DNA of 64,000 nucleotides from Desulfosarcina sp. Its GTDB lineage: Bacteria > Desulfobacterota > Desulfobacteria > Desulfobacterales > Desulfosarcinaceae. The translations under genes and the position numbers were made by a program. Positions 1 to 7,468 of this stretch are shown here, in pieces; position 1 is the stretch's first letter; each line of letters opens with the position of its first letter. The stretch lies in the NCBI GenBank assembly GCA_014237405.1, contig JABZFO010000113.1, positions 1-64,000 of the forward strand, given 5' to 3'. The notes beneath the pieces are model-generated. The model made no database searches. It had not been told where the DNA came from and saw nothing but the letters and a program-made list of their open reading frames with translations.

Positions 1-257
1 GCGCACATTGCTGTAAACACCCTCTTGAGACGGCGAAGCTTTAGCGAAGACGCTTGCCTTTGGCTCGCGTTTCCGTTGCACTCCAACTCGCCTCCGTCGG
101 GCTGGGTCTGGACTTTGCCTGGCAGTCGTGTCAAACTACCGAACATCACCATTTAGCAGCCGGGCCTTGCCCGGCACACAACCTTCTGCTTCAGCAGACC
201 GCTGATAGATCGCCGCGGCTGCTGAGCCAACCGTTATACTCAACCAAAGGAATTAAA
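1..257. other. Upstream non-coding stretch with small hairpins
   Basis: No gene is supported here. An open frame runs in from position 54 into the LysE gene, but the translated leader has no family resemblance and the good ribosome binding site lies downstream. A perfect short hairpin (GCCGGGC/GCCCGGC) is at 159-175. The composition is GC-rich, unlike the AT-rich gene that follows, which suggests a junction between two DNA sources. An integron attC site was considered but the core sites are not convincing. Confidence 0.4.
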
Positions 258-890
258 ATGACAATTGAATCATGGATGATATATATAGCGTTGGTAATAG
301 TAGCCACTGCAACACCGGGTCCAGCAGTTCTTTTCATTATTACAAATTCAACATTGCATGGGTGGAAAAAAGCTGTTTATGCCGCACTTGGTAATATTAT
401 TGGGCTTTTTTGTCTTGGCATTATAGCTATCACAGGATTGGGGACAATATTGAATACGTCAGTAACAATGTTCAATATTATTAAATATGCTGGTGCTGCC
501 TATCTGATCTATTTAGGTCTCAAATTGATTTTCCAGAAAAATGCCACTTTTTCGACAATAAAAGATCAATTAAATTTAACTGATCTTTCATCTCAAAAAT
601 TATTTTTCCAAGCCGTGGGTGTCGCAATAAGCAACCCAAAGGCAATCGTATTCCTTACCGCCCTGTTCCCTCAGTTTATAAATATCGAAGAAGCATTAAT
701 TCCACAATTTTCAACACTTATTGTTATATTAATGTTTTTTTCATTTTTCTTTTTAATGTCTTATGCTTTGCTTGCAGATAGAATGAAACGTTGGTTAAGC
801 AAACCAAAAAAGATGAGATACTTCAATCGGGCTAGTGGGGCAATTTTTATTGGTTTTGGTTGTTTATTGGCAACATCGTCTAATAAATAA
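258..890 (+). CDS. LysE/RhtB family amino-acid or metabolite exporter
   Basis: A 210-residue polytopic inner-membrane protein of the LysE/RhtB exporter family, which exports amino acids or small metabolites; the substrate cannot be told from sequence. The family signature is the N-terminal 'ATPGPA' (about residues 14-19) followed by a glycine-rich helix ('ALGNIIG') and the later 'SNPKA' motif. About six hydrophobic segments are visible and the length is normal for the family. The start at 258 is chosen because AAAGGA lies 6 bases upstream and the family begins just before the first helix; the in-frame extension to 54 is not protein-like. The gene is strikingly AT-rich compared with most of the window, which suggests recent acquisition together with the neighbouring toxin-antitoxin genes. 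Confidence 0.9.
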   Translation: MTIESWMIYIALVIVATATPGPAVLFIITNSTLHGWKKAVYAALGNIIGLFCLGIIAITGLGTILNTSVTMFNIIKYAGAAYLIYLGLKLIFQKNATFSTIKDQLNLTDLSSQKLFFQAVGVAISNPKAIVFLTALFPQFINIEEALIPQFSTLIVILMFFSFFFLMSYALLADRMKRWLSKPKKMRYFNRASGAIFIGFGCLLATSSNK

Positions 891-892
891 AA

Positions 893-935
893 CGGCATTA
901 AGAGCGACGGCAAAAAGCCGCCGCGACTTATGCCG
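893..935. terminator. Imperfect inverted repeat after the LysE gene
   Basis: CGGCATTAAG pairs with CTTATGCCG, and an inner CGGC/GCCG stem closes on an A5 loop. It follows the exporter stop codon immediately, so it is a plausible transcription terminator, although there is no U-tract. It could instead be a cassette-boundary palindrome. Confidence 0.4.
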
Positions 936-945
936 GGCGCTGGCC

Positions 946-988
946 TTGACAGGGAACACAGATGATGTATAATCATAATGTATACATT
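946..988 (+). promoter_or_regulatory. Promoter and palindromic operator of the first toxin-antitoxin pair
   Basis: TTGACA (946-951) and TATAAT (968-973) are separated by 16 bases, a near-perfect sigma-70 promoter. A perfect 12-bp palindrome AATGTATACATT (977-988) sits just downstream, over the expected start of transcription. Ribbon-helix-helix antitoxins typically autorepress by binding such palindromes, so this is the likely operator (inference). GGAGG follows at 992-996 for the antitoxin start at 1003. Confidence 0.75.
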
Positions 989-1002
989 GCCGGAGGTGTA
1001 AT

Positions 1003-1236
1003 ATGGTGCGTACGCAAATATATCTGACAGAGCATCAACGTGTTGAATTGTCTGCTATTTCCAAAGCTCTGGGAAAAAAACAGAGTGAACTCATTCGAGA
1101 AGCTGTTGATCGCCTCATCGATCAGGTGGGTCACAGTCGGCGAGAGGTTGTATTGCGCGAGGCTGCCGGAATCTGGAAGGACCGTAAAGATCTTCCTGAC
1201 TTCAAGGCAATACGTGCTGAATGGGACAGGAACTAA
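1003..1236 (+). CDS. Ribbon-helix-helix (CopG/VapB-like) antitoxin
   Basis: A 77-residue protein with an N-terminal ribbon-helix-helix fold: the beta strand 'MVRTQIYLTEHQ' followed by two helices including 'SELIREAVDRLI'. The C-terminal tail 'IWKDRKDLPDFKAIRAEWD' is of the kind that wraps around and inhibits a PIN toxin. It would bind the palindrome 977-988 and neutralise the toxin encoded 2 bases downstream. GGAGG at 992-996 supports the start. An overlapping frame at 1040-1279 is a shadow. Confidence 0.88.
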   Translation: MVRTQIYLTEHQRVELSAISKALGKKQSELIREAVDRLIDQVGHSRREVVLREAAGIWKDRKDLPDFKAIRAEWDRN

Positions 1237-1238
1237 TT

Positions 1239-1622
1239 ATGGCGGGGTCAATTCTTCTCGACACAGATGTTCTAGTTGATTTTTTTCGAGGCTACAGCAA
1301 AGCGGTAGCTTTTGTAAACACATCATCTTCTCGGATTATCTTGTCGTCCATCGTTGTTGCGGAGTTGTATGCTGGAGTTAAAGGATGTGCAGAAGAAACT
1401 GCTTTAGAGAACTTCGTCTCCCTCTTCCGTGTTGTCCCCATAACTGCTGAGATTGCAAAGACCGGAGGACTCTATAAGCGCGATTATGGCAGTTCTCACG
1501 GCGTTGGACTCGCAGACGCAATTATAGCTGCTACCATTGAAGCCGAAAATGCAAAGTTAAAGACCCTAAACATCAAGCACTACCCCATGATAAAGGGCCT
1601 AACACCAGCCTACAAGAAGTAG
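1239..1622 (+). CDS. vapC: PIN-domain toxin (VapC family)
   Basis: A 127-residue PIN-domain ribonuclease toxin. The acidic residues expected in VapC are present: the first Asp in 'LLDTDVLVDFF' (residue 8), a Glu in 'IVVAELYAG', and an Asp in 'GLADAIIAATIEA'. Toxins of this family cleave tRNA or rRNA and arrest growth when the antitoxin is lost. The start at 1239 is preferred because it leaves a 2-base gap to the antitoxin and AGGA precedes it; an upstream ATG at 1221 would overlap the antitoxin. It is co-transcribed with the upstream ribbon-helix-helix gene. Confidence 0.9.
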   Translation: MAGSILLDTDVLVDFFRGYSKAVAFVNTSSSRIILSSIVVAELYAGVKGCAEETALENFVSLFRVVPITAEIAKTGGLYKRDYGSSHGVGLADAIIAATIEAENAKLKTLNIKHYPMIKGLTPAYKK

Positions 1623-1889
1623 AAGGCCAACCATCCAGTGCACCAGACCGGAAGGGCCGAGCGGTTTTCGCGCTTTCGGTCATTTAGGGTCTCCAATTTT
1701 AAGAATATTTCCAACAGCCTCGTTGCCCTTTCGCCGGTGACCGGTTACCCGATCGACCCCGCAGTCACCGAGTCGCTGCGCGCCTCGATAACCACGGAGT
1801 CGACCTGCAAATTTACAATGATAGTCGACCGCAAGCCACCATTGGGCTCACCCTGGATTGGAATAGACACCAAACAGGGGGATGGAATC
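1623..1889. other. Non-coding accessory stretch
   Basis: About 270 bases without a supported gene. An open frame from 1638 crosses it but the translation has no recognisable features before the Met at 1890. The sequence has a different, GC-richer composition than the genes on either side. Confidence 0.4.
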
Positions 1890-2060
1890 ATGGCGGAGGA
1901 AACACCCAGCCCAACGGGTCAGACCGAGGAGATTCAAAACCAAATTAACCAGGCACTAAAGGAACTCGATCAAATTCGAAACCAGCAGCAATCCATCACA
2001 ACACCGGCTGAGCTGCAGGCCGCAGAACGTGCGATAATTGTATTGTGGCCCAGACTATGA
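1890..2060 (+). CDS. Small unrecognised ORF, probably a truncated N-terminus
   Basis: 56 residues beginning 'MAEETPSPTGQTEEIQNQ', with a Gln/Glu-rich helical stretch predicted to form a coiled coil. I do not recognise the family. The frame reads into the start of a carboxymuconolactone decarboxylase-like fragment in the wrong phase and stops at 2060. This suggests that an N-terminal gene piece was joined to an unrelated downstream piece around 2005-2030. It may not be expressed as a functional protein. Confidence 0.35.
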   Translation: MAEETPSPTGQTEEIQNQINQALKELDQIRNQQQSITTPAELQAAERAIIVLWPRL

Positions 2061-2194
2061 GAGCATTAGAAGTTGGAGCCACTAAAGAAGAAATATTGGA
2101 AACAATATCCGTCAACGTTGCCATGAGTGGTACCACTGGAATAGCTGAATCTTTGAGAGTGCTCAAGCTGCTGGATGAATTAGATAAAGAATAA
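2029..2194 (+). pseudogene. Carboxymuconolactone decarboxylase/AhpD-like C-terminal fragment
   Basis: Reading frame 'CDNCIVAQTMRALEVGATKE' followed by 'EILETISVNVAMSG' matches the core of AhpD/carboxymuconolactone decarboxylase domains: the redox CxxC motif, then the 'ALEAGATREEI' helix. The first half of the domain is missing. An in-frame stop lies just upstream, so the fragment could only start at the internal ATG 2057, which would lack CxxC. It is a 5'-truncated remnant joined to the unrelated small ORF that ends at 2060. Confidence 0.6.
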
Positions 2195-2455
2195 GTAAGT
2201 CAGACACATTGGTATAGTCTTTACATGTTACAGTGTATGTTTATTAATGAAAGACCATGCCGAACCAATCGCTTGAAAGGGACCGGGCAAAGCTGTGCCA
2301 TTTTTAAAGAGCGTATCTTTTCGATAGTTTTTACCTTTTTCATAATCCTTCGCTTATCATTGCCTGGCCCCTCAGCTTTCCGTTCTACCTCGCTTGATAC
2401 TTGACAAATAAGCTCTCTGTTGTACAATTGTCTATAATATATTCTGGAGGTAACT
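2195..2455 (+). promoter_or_regulatory. Intergenic region with sigma-70 promoter for the second toxin-antitoxin pair
   Basis: No gene is seen between 2195 and 2455. The right end carries TTGACA (2401-2406), a 16-base spacer and TACAAT (2423-2428). The -10 overlaps the palindrome TTGTACAA, a possible autoregulatory operator. GGAGG precedes the toxin ATG at 2456. A leftward frame (2221-2586) overlaps the toxin and is a shadow. Confidence 0.6.
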
Positions 2456-2848
2456 ATGGATGTTGTAATTGATACATCTGCATTGATTGCAGTTATTGTT
2501 GGTGAACCTGAACGGAATAGGATTGTTGAATTTACAACTGGGAATATACTTATAGGACCAGGTTCTATTCCATGGGAAATTGGCAATGCCTTTTCTGCTA
2601 TGTTTAAACAGAATAGGGTGACACTTGATGAAGCCCAAAAGGGTCTTTTAATTTTCGATAGTATCCCTCTTCGGTATATTCAACCAAACTTTGTTAATGC
2701 TTTAAAAATATCCAAACAAACCAATATGTATGCATACGATGCCTATTTCTTGGATTGTGCTATTAGACATAAAGCACCGCTATTGACGTTGGATAGAAAG
2801 CTAAAGATAGCTGCTCAAAATCTTAATGTCGAAACCATGGAGGTCTAA
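2456..2848 (+). CDS. PIN-domain toxin, encoded first in the operon
   Basis: A 130-residue PIN-domain protein: 'VVIDTSALIAVIVGEPER' carries the first catalytic Asp (residue 5), 'IPWEIGNAF' the Glu, and 'YAYDAYFLDCAIRH' with 'LLTLDRKL' the C-terminal acidic cluster. It is a probable ribonuclease toxin. GGAGG lies 5 bases before the ATG. Gene order is reversed relative to the pair at 1003-1622, since the antitoxin follows by one base. The gene is AT-rich, in keeping with acquired DNA. Confidence 0.88.
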   Translation: MDVVIDTSALIAVIVGEPERNRIVEFTTGNILIGPGSIPWEIGNAFSAMFKQNRVTLDEAQKGLLIFDSIPLRYIQPNFVNALKISKQTNMYAYDAYFLDCAIRHKAPLLTLDRKLKIAAQNLNVETMEV

Positions 2849-2849
2849 A

Positions 2850-3068
2850 ATGCAAGTTTATACATATTCAGAAGCCCGACAAAAGCTCGCTATAGTTCTT
2901 GAGCAGGCAGAAAATACTGGAAAAGTACTAATTCGAAGGAAAGACGGTCGAACTTTCGCGTTAGTTCCAGAAAAGATCGCTTCTTCTCCCTTAGATGTCC
3001 CATCAATTAAAGCGAATATCACGACGCAAGAAATAGTGGGTATTGTTCGAGAAGGAAGAGAAAGGTAG
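2850..3068 (+). CDS. Phd/YefM-family antitoxin
   Basis: A 72-residue protein beginning 'MQVYTYSEARQKLAIVLEQA', the typical Phd/YefM N-terminal DNA-binding fold, followed by 'VLIRRKDGRTFALVP', which is diagnostic of the family. The C-terminal helix ('TTQEIVGIVREGRER') would bind the toxin. The start at 2850 has GGAGG (2838-2842) upstream, overlapping the toxin's last codons, so translation is probably coupled. The longer in-frame start at 2826 would lie inside the toxin gene and is rejected. Partner of the PIN toxin at 2456-2848. Confidence 0.85.
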   Translation: MQVYTYSEARQKLAIVLEQAENTGKVLIRRKDGRTFALVPEKIASSPLDVPSIKANITTQEIVGIVREGRER

Positions 3069-3159
3069 AACAAGTCACTTCAGCAGACAACCAGGGCGTA
3101 GCGGCTGTGGGTATTAGAAAGTCCGAGTTGCCCTGGCTGCAGCTGAGTTCGGAGTTATC

Positions 3160-3436
3160 GTGCGACACGAAGTCGCACAATTGGCTGATTGGCAAGGCTC
3201 CAAGGTGCCTTGACCAATCCCAGCATTTCCCTGCTGGCACCAATAGGAGGCATGCTTGCTGCTCGCTGTGCAGTTGGTATGAAGCTCTTTCGACAATGTA
3301 CCAAATCCCACGAAAGTGAGTGGGGTGGAAACCGTGAGGTGGATACCTTCAACGAATGCTTGAGCCGTATGACGGGAAACTGTCAAGTACGGTTCTGAGG
3401 GGGCTTGGGGCTGGCGACAGCCCCCGGCTACCCGAT
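3160..3436 (+). mobile_element. ORF-less group II intron remnant (5' GTGCG end, domains V and VI)
   Basis: The 34-base domain V is at 3362-3395: GAGCCGTA pairs with TACGGTTC, and the inner stem GACGG/CTGTC is capped by a GAAA tetraloop, with the catalytic AGC in place. Domain VI follows (GGGGGCT 3399-3405 with AGCCCCC 3419-3425), ending at a CTACCCGAT-type 3' splice boundary near 3436. GTGCGAC at 3160 fits the consensus 5' end of bacterial group II introns. Only about 277 bases separate the ends, so the reverse transcriptase and most of domain I are gone. Splicing is unlikely, but the 3' catalytic domains are intact. Confidence 0.75.
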
Positions 3437-3745
3437 TGTTGACTATGATTATTAAATTGAATGACACGAGGTGCACCATTACACGAAACCCGGTGCGGGT
3501 TGCTTTTAAAACCAGTCGCCGGGAACTGGCCCAATCCTAATGGAAATGAAAACCCGGCGATTCCATCAATACGGCAAGGGCCGCATCAAACTGGGCAACC
3601 ATGCCTGTGCGTTTTCTGCCGGCGGTACAACAGGCGACCCGCCGGTTTGATTTGCAATCCGCACTAAAAGAGGGTATCCGAACGTAAAGAAAAAACCAAC
3701 CAAGTCACATTCACATTGGCACGGGCCTTGAGGGGGAGACGACCC
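3437..3745. other. Intergenic stretch after the intron remnant
   Basis: About 310 bases with no recognised gene. A short frame from about 3540 ('MEMKTRRFHQYGKGRIKLG') is open for about 36 codons but matches nothing I know. No clear promoter or terminator is visible. It marks the change from accessory DNA to the GC-richer chromosomal genes that follow. Confidence 0.35.
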
Positions 3746-4213
3746 ATGAAGAAACCATTGCGACGGGAGGACCGGCGTCTGGACGATACGGCCGCCATGG
3801 CCCTGCTAAAGCGAGGAGAGTACGGCATCCTGTCTACCTCGGACAAAAACAACCGACCCTATGGCATTCCGGTGAATTATGTGGTCATGGAAGAATGCGT
3901 CTTTTTCCACTGTGCCACCGAAGGCCAGAAACTGGAAAACATCACCGCTAACAACGGGGTCTCCTTCTGTGTAGTGGGGGAAACCGACCTGATCCCCGAA
4001 AAATTCTCCACCCGGTACGAAAGTGTGGTGGTTTCCGGCCGTGCCGCCGTTGTCAGCGACGGCGTTCTTAAAAAAAACGTCCTTCGCGCCCTGATCACCA
4101 AATATGCCCCGGATCATATGGCTACCGGAAAAACATATATCGACAAATTGATGGGCAAAACGGCGGTGGTTCGGGTTTCCATCGACCACCTGGTCGGCAA
4201 AGCCAGAAAGTAA
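3746..4213 (+). CDS. Pyridoxamine 5'-phosphate oxidase-fold (NimA-like) flavin-binding protein
   Basis: A 155-residue split-barrel protein of the PPOX/NimA-like family. Visible features are the N-terminal 'RREDRRLDDTAAMALL', strand-rich 'GEYGILSTSDKNNRPYGIPV', 'FFHCATEGQKLENI' (flavin-phosphate-contacting segment) and the 'YESVVVSGRA' strand. Members bind FMN, or sometimes heme, and reduce small nitro or quinone substrates; the real substrate is unknown. The ATG at 3746 fits the family N-terminus; the extension to 3716 is rejected. The gene stands alone on the forward strand after the accessory patch. Confidence 0.85.
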   Translation: MKKPLRREDRRLDDTAAMALLKRGEYGILSTSDKNNRPYGIPVNYVVMEECVFFHCATEGQKLENITANNGVSFCVVGETDLIPEKFSTRYESVVVSGRAAVVSDGVLKKNVLRALITKYAPDHMATGKTYIDKLMGKTAVVRVSIDHLVGKARK

Positions 4214-4216
4214 TCC

Positions 4217-4400
4217 ATGACCACCTCCCCGTTGCTACAGCGTGCATCCGGACACGGTGATCGCCGGCCTGGGCGAACCGTTGAAAAAAAGCGATCTGTT
4301 GAAAAACCGCCTGCGGGGCATCCAGGCCAACACCTCCGCCAAAAACCCCGATGAATCAGTTTGGCCTCGGTGGTTCAAACTGGGCGACTGTTTACTGTAG
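4217..4400 (+). pseudogene. Gene remnant between the PPOX gene and the HNH gene
   Basis: An ATG at 4217 ('MTTSPLLQ') opens 3 bases after the PPOX stop, but the protein-like sequence lies in another phase: 'VHPDTVIAGLGEPLKKSDLL' at 4242-4301, continuing 'RLRGIQANTSAKNPDESVWP' to a TAG at 4398-4400. This looks like a short N-terminus joined to a C-terminus with the middle missing, as in several other genes of this window. The family is not recognised. Confidence 0.35.
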
Positions 4401-4547
4401 GAATTTCGATCTGCAGTGTCAATTGGCAATAATTGAGCATTGACAATGGCGACGAAAACCGATTTACTCATTTTTTTCTGATCCTATCTTTCCTTGGCCA
4501 GGCCCTTAGGAATGGCAACGACTCACATGTAAAAAGGAATCGGAGTC

Positions 4548-4989
4548 ATGAACGGGAATTGCATTCTGCTCAACGGGGATTATACCTTTCTCAGCCTGGT
4601 AGACTGGAAAAGGGCCATGAGCCTGATGTTTGCCGAAAAGGTCAGGATCCTGAAGTTTTCGGACCGGGTGATCCAGGGGGTGGGCCGTACTTTCCGGGTA
4701 CCGGCGGTGGCAGTACTGGTCAAGGTGGTAAGAAGCGTCTACCGGGGCCGAGTTCCCTTTTCGCGCCGAAACGTCCTGATCCGGGACCAGTTTGCCTGTG
4801 CCTATTGCGGATCACGGCCAGGCCTGCAACCATAAAAAGGGCGCCCTTTTGCCCCGGGAAGCCGGGATGGCCCTGCGTCATCGCCCCTGGCAGCCCACCA
4901 TCGCCGAGTTTATCCGGATCCGCCTGCGCCAGTCGGGAGTTTACGGCATGTTGATGGAACTGGGCCTTTCAGCCGTCACCAGCAAATAA
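4548..4989 (+). pseudogene. HNH endonuclease-family gene with its catalytic centre deleted
   Basis: The N-terminal part (4548-4835) begins 'MNGNCILLNGDYTFLSLVDW' and ends '...RDQFACAYCGSRPGLQP', the lead-in and first CxxC of a small HNH endonuclease. In another phase 'QACNHKKG', 'LPREAGM' and 'RPWQPTIAEFIRIRLRQSG' (to 4989) are the end of the same family. The block between the first CxxC and the CN-x-KK motif, which holds the catalytic His, is missing, with a frame change near 4808-4820. As written the gene cannot make a nuclease. AAAGGAATCGGAGTC precedes the ATG. Confidence 0.75.
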
Positions 4990-5011
4990 GGACGGCTGCC
5001 GGTCGCCTTCC

Positions 5012-5560
5012 CTATCGCGCTGTCCCGGAAAGCATCGGCGGAACCGGGTCAAGTTTCCTGAGCTTGTCCAGCAACAGTTGAGGGTCGGCATGGGGAGCCA
5101 AACGATCCCTGTAGCGCTCCAGCACATCGATCGCCTTGCCGGCGATGCTTTTGGCTCCGGTAAGATTTCCCTGCTCCAGGTGCACGTATGCACCGGCTGC
5201 CCGGATAATCGCCTGAAGCAGCAGCTTCTCATCACCTTTGGCCCCCATCCAGTACGGTTCCAGGTACTCGTGCGTTTCGAAAAAGAGTTGTCGGTCCCAG
5301 ATGGACACGGCGATGTCCAGCGGGTCGCCAAGACGGCGGGAAGAGACATCCGTCAGTACCTGTTCGTAAGCGCTTAGGCGCCGCTGGATGTATGCATTGA
5401 CGCAGGCCGGCTGCGGGTCGTTAAGAAAAAAGCCGGCGATGCGGCGCACCGGGACCATATCCCTTTTGTCCAGGACATTTTTAAAGCCCTCGGACAGCGC
5501 GTTACGGACATTCCGGCACAGCCGATTGTTGAACGGGTCAAAGCGGTCAATCTCAATCAT
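5012..5560 (-). CDS. DUF309 domain protein
   Basis: A 182-residue soluble protein. The central segment 'LFFETHEYLEPYWMG' followed by 'LLLQAIIRAAGAYVHLEQGN' is the DUF309 signature (H-E-x-x-E/W and helical Q-x-x-I). DUF309 proteins are small helical bundles with no established function. The C-terminal half contains TPR-like helices. The gene converges with the broken HNH gene (22 bases between the ends) and diverges from rho. Confidence 0.8.
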   Translation of the reverse strand: MIEIDRFDPFNNRLCRNVRNALSEGFKNVLDKRDMVPVRRIAGFFLNDPQPACVNAYIQRRLSAYEQVLTDVSSRRLGDPLDIAVSIWDRQLFFETHEYLEPYWMGAKGDEKLLLQAIIRAAGAYVHLEQGNLTGAKSIAGKAIDVLERYRDRLAPHADPQLLLDKLRKLDPVPPMLSGTAR

Positions 5561-5904
5561 TTACAGCTCCTATCTGCCATTTTTACCTAAATGAGCACTT
5601 CCAAATGAAGGCAATCGGTGACAGGTCATCCGGCGCATGGCATCTTTGCTCTCAGCTGACGATCCATCGGATGCATCGCTGCTGATTAAGGTTGTCAGAC
5701 GGGCTCAACTGTTTTATTATAATAGACACGCATCCGTTATTTTCAACACCAGTCCGTCGCGAGCGTCAATGTAGCGAAATTCCCGCCGGTTTGACATCTA
5801 TCGCAAGGGTATTGCTTTTCATCGCCACACACGATCCGGCCCTGTTAATTCGGTCAGTCCACACCGAAGTCGTTTTGTGTCGTTAAGAAAGAATATTTTC
5901 AGCA
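5561..5904. other. Divergent intergenic region upstream of DUF309 and rho
   Basis: 344 bases with no supported gene. A 64-codon frame at 5692-5886 has no family features. AT-rich patches near 5710-5745 could hold promoters for the flanking divergent genes, but none is clear. Confidence 0.3.
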
Positions 5905-7368
5905 ATGAAACTAAGGACCTCGGAAATAATTAAATCCACGATCTTACTTGTCTTTTTGCCCGTGTTCTGCGTTGCGTCGATGGCCACATACAACCAGTAT
6001 GAAACCATCGACGCGCCTTGCCTGATCTTTGAATTTGGAAAAGAGCCTCACGTTCTACAAAAAGGCACTCAGCCTCGTGGAAACCCGTCGCTGGGAAAAT
6101 CCCGACTTCACCCTAATAGCAACCAGAAAGGTCATCCTGTGGAACCGGTAAGCGGACATCTTGAGATACTGGACAAGGGTTTCGGTTTTCTCCGAAACAT
6201 CGACAATAATTACCAGGCCGGACCGCAAGATACCTTCGTACCGGCCTTTATGATCAACAAATTCGGACTGCGGGAGGGTGCTATTGTCGAGGGCCGGGGT
6301 GAACCGGGCAATCCGGGCAACCAGAACCTGAAGCTGGCGGCAGTGGAACGGGTCAACGGCCTGCCCCTGGACCGATATGCACAGACCGAAACCATGCACA
6401 CCATGACCAGCATCAATCCTGACCAACGCCTGCGCATGTCCCAGGGGTCAAAGGACCTCACCGGCCAGGCCCTGGACCTGATCGTCCCCATGGGCCGGGG
6501 GCAGCGGGGCCTGATCATCTCTCCCCCGAAATCGGGAAAAACCACCCTGTTGCGCCACATGGCCAACTCGGTGACCGCCAACGACCCGGAAATGGACGTC
6601 TTCGTTCTGCTGGTCAACGAGCGTCCGGAGGAAGTAACCGACTTCAAGCGCGGGTTGAAAAACGCCCACGTCCTTTACTCTTCCTCGGACCATAGCATCG
6701 CCCAGCACATGCGCATGACACGACTGGCGGTGCACACTGCCATGCGATGTGCGGAAACCGGCCGGGACACAGTGGTCTTCATCGACTCGCTTACCCGTAT
6801 GGCCAGGGCCTTCAACGTAGAGACGGAAAGCTACGGCCGGACCCTCTCCGGCGGGCTGGGGGCCAACGCCATGGAGATCCCCCGCAAGATCTTCGGGGCT
6901 GCCCGCAATATCGAAGACGGCGGTTCGCTGACCATCATCGCCACCATTCTGGTGGAGACCGGCAGCCGGATGGACGACATCATCTACCAGGAGTTCAAGG
7001 GAACGGGCAATATGGACCTGGTGCTCAGCCGCGACTGCGCCGAACACCGGGTATTCCCGGCCATCGACATCCGCCAGAGCGGCACCCGAAAAGAGGAACT
7101 GCTGTTGGACAAGGATGAACTCAAGAAGGTCGTGGACATCCGTCGGACCCTGTCGCAGAAAGACACCACCGAAGCCATGACGGACCTGCTGGAATACGTT
7201 CTCAAGGCAGACCAGCGCAACGGCCGCCTCACCCGGGGAACGGTTAAAGAGATCCTGACCCGCTCCTCCCATCACCCCCATGGCATCAAGGTTCGCTTGA
7301 CCGACGGGCAGGTGGGGCGCGTCAAGGAGATTTTGACATGGCACGCCGCCACTGTGTCCATTCAGTGA
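5905..7368 (+). CDS. rho: Transcription termination factor Rho with C-terminal YwbE-like (DUF2196) domain
   Basis: 487 residues. The Rho core is complete: cold-shock RNA-binding domain ('[20 protein letters not shown]'), Walker A '[11 protein letters not shown]', Walker B/lid '[16 protein letters not shown]', arginine-finger region and Q/R loops ('[12 protein letters not shown]'). Instead of the usual last ~20 residues of Rho, the chain runs from 'EAMTDLLEY' into '[14 protein letters not shown]' and '[20 protein letters not shown]', which is the YwbE/DUF2196 domain. The N-terminal 75 residues are also atypical: a hydrophobic stretch ('[16 protein letters not shown]') replaces the helical Rho_N domain, so the true start may be later. 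A typical primary rho may exist elsewhere. See findings for the alternative that this is a rho/ywbE deletion fusion. Confidence 0.85.
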   Translation: MKLRTSEIIKSTILLVFLPVFCVASMATYNQYETIDAPCLIFEFGKEPHVLQKGTQPRGNPSLGKSRLHPNSNQKGHPVEPVSGHLEILDKGFGFLRNIDNNYQAGPQDTFVPAFMINKFGLREGAIVEGRGEPGNPGNQNLKLAAVERVNGLPLDRYAQTETMHTMTSINPDQRLRMSQGSKDLTGQALDLIVPMGRGQRGLIISPPKSGKTTLLRHMANSVTANDPEMDVFVLLVNERPEEVTDFKRGLKNAHVLYSSSDHSIAQHMRMTRLAVHTAMRCAETGRDTVVFIDSLTRMARAFNVETESYGRTLSGGLGANAMEIPRKIFGAARNIEDGGSLTIIATILVETGSRMDDIIYQEFKGTGNMDLVLSRDCAEHRVFPAIDIRQSGTRKEELLLDKDELKKVVDIRRTLSQKDTTEAMTDLLEYVLKADQRNGRLTRGTVKEILTRSSHHPHGIKVRLTDGQVGRVKEILTWHAATVSIQ

Positions 7369-7421
7369 CAAAACCCGCATTGCCGCATACAATCTTGATT
7401 TGAGGCCTTGGGGCTCTTGCT

Positions 7422-7449
7422 GACGGCTGTCGGGCCTCCGGCAGCCGTC
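7422..7449. terminator. Hairpin between rho and the nitroreductase gene
   Basis: GACGGCTG (7422-7429) pairs with CAGCCGTC (7442-7449) around a 12-base loop, between convergent genes. It is a likely transcription end point for rho, though without a strong U-tract. Confidence 0.5.
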
Positions 7450-7468
7450 GGAGTTGGAAAGCCGCAGT

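Noticed and set aside
54-257. N-terminal extension of the LysE protein
   Set aside because: No similarity to the family, GC-rich non-protein-like sequence, and a proper SD plus ATG at 258.
1-1000. Integron attC sites flanking the LysE cassette
   Set aside because: Palindromes exist (159-175, 893-935) but the paired core sites (RYYYAAC/GTTRRRY) are not present in the right places.
4433-4954. 173-codon frame overlapping the HNH gene
   Set aside because: Different phase from the HNH protein sequence; Pro/Gly-rich shadow.
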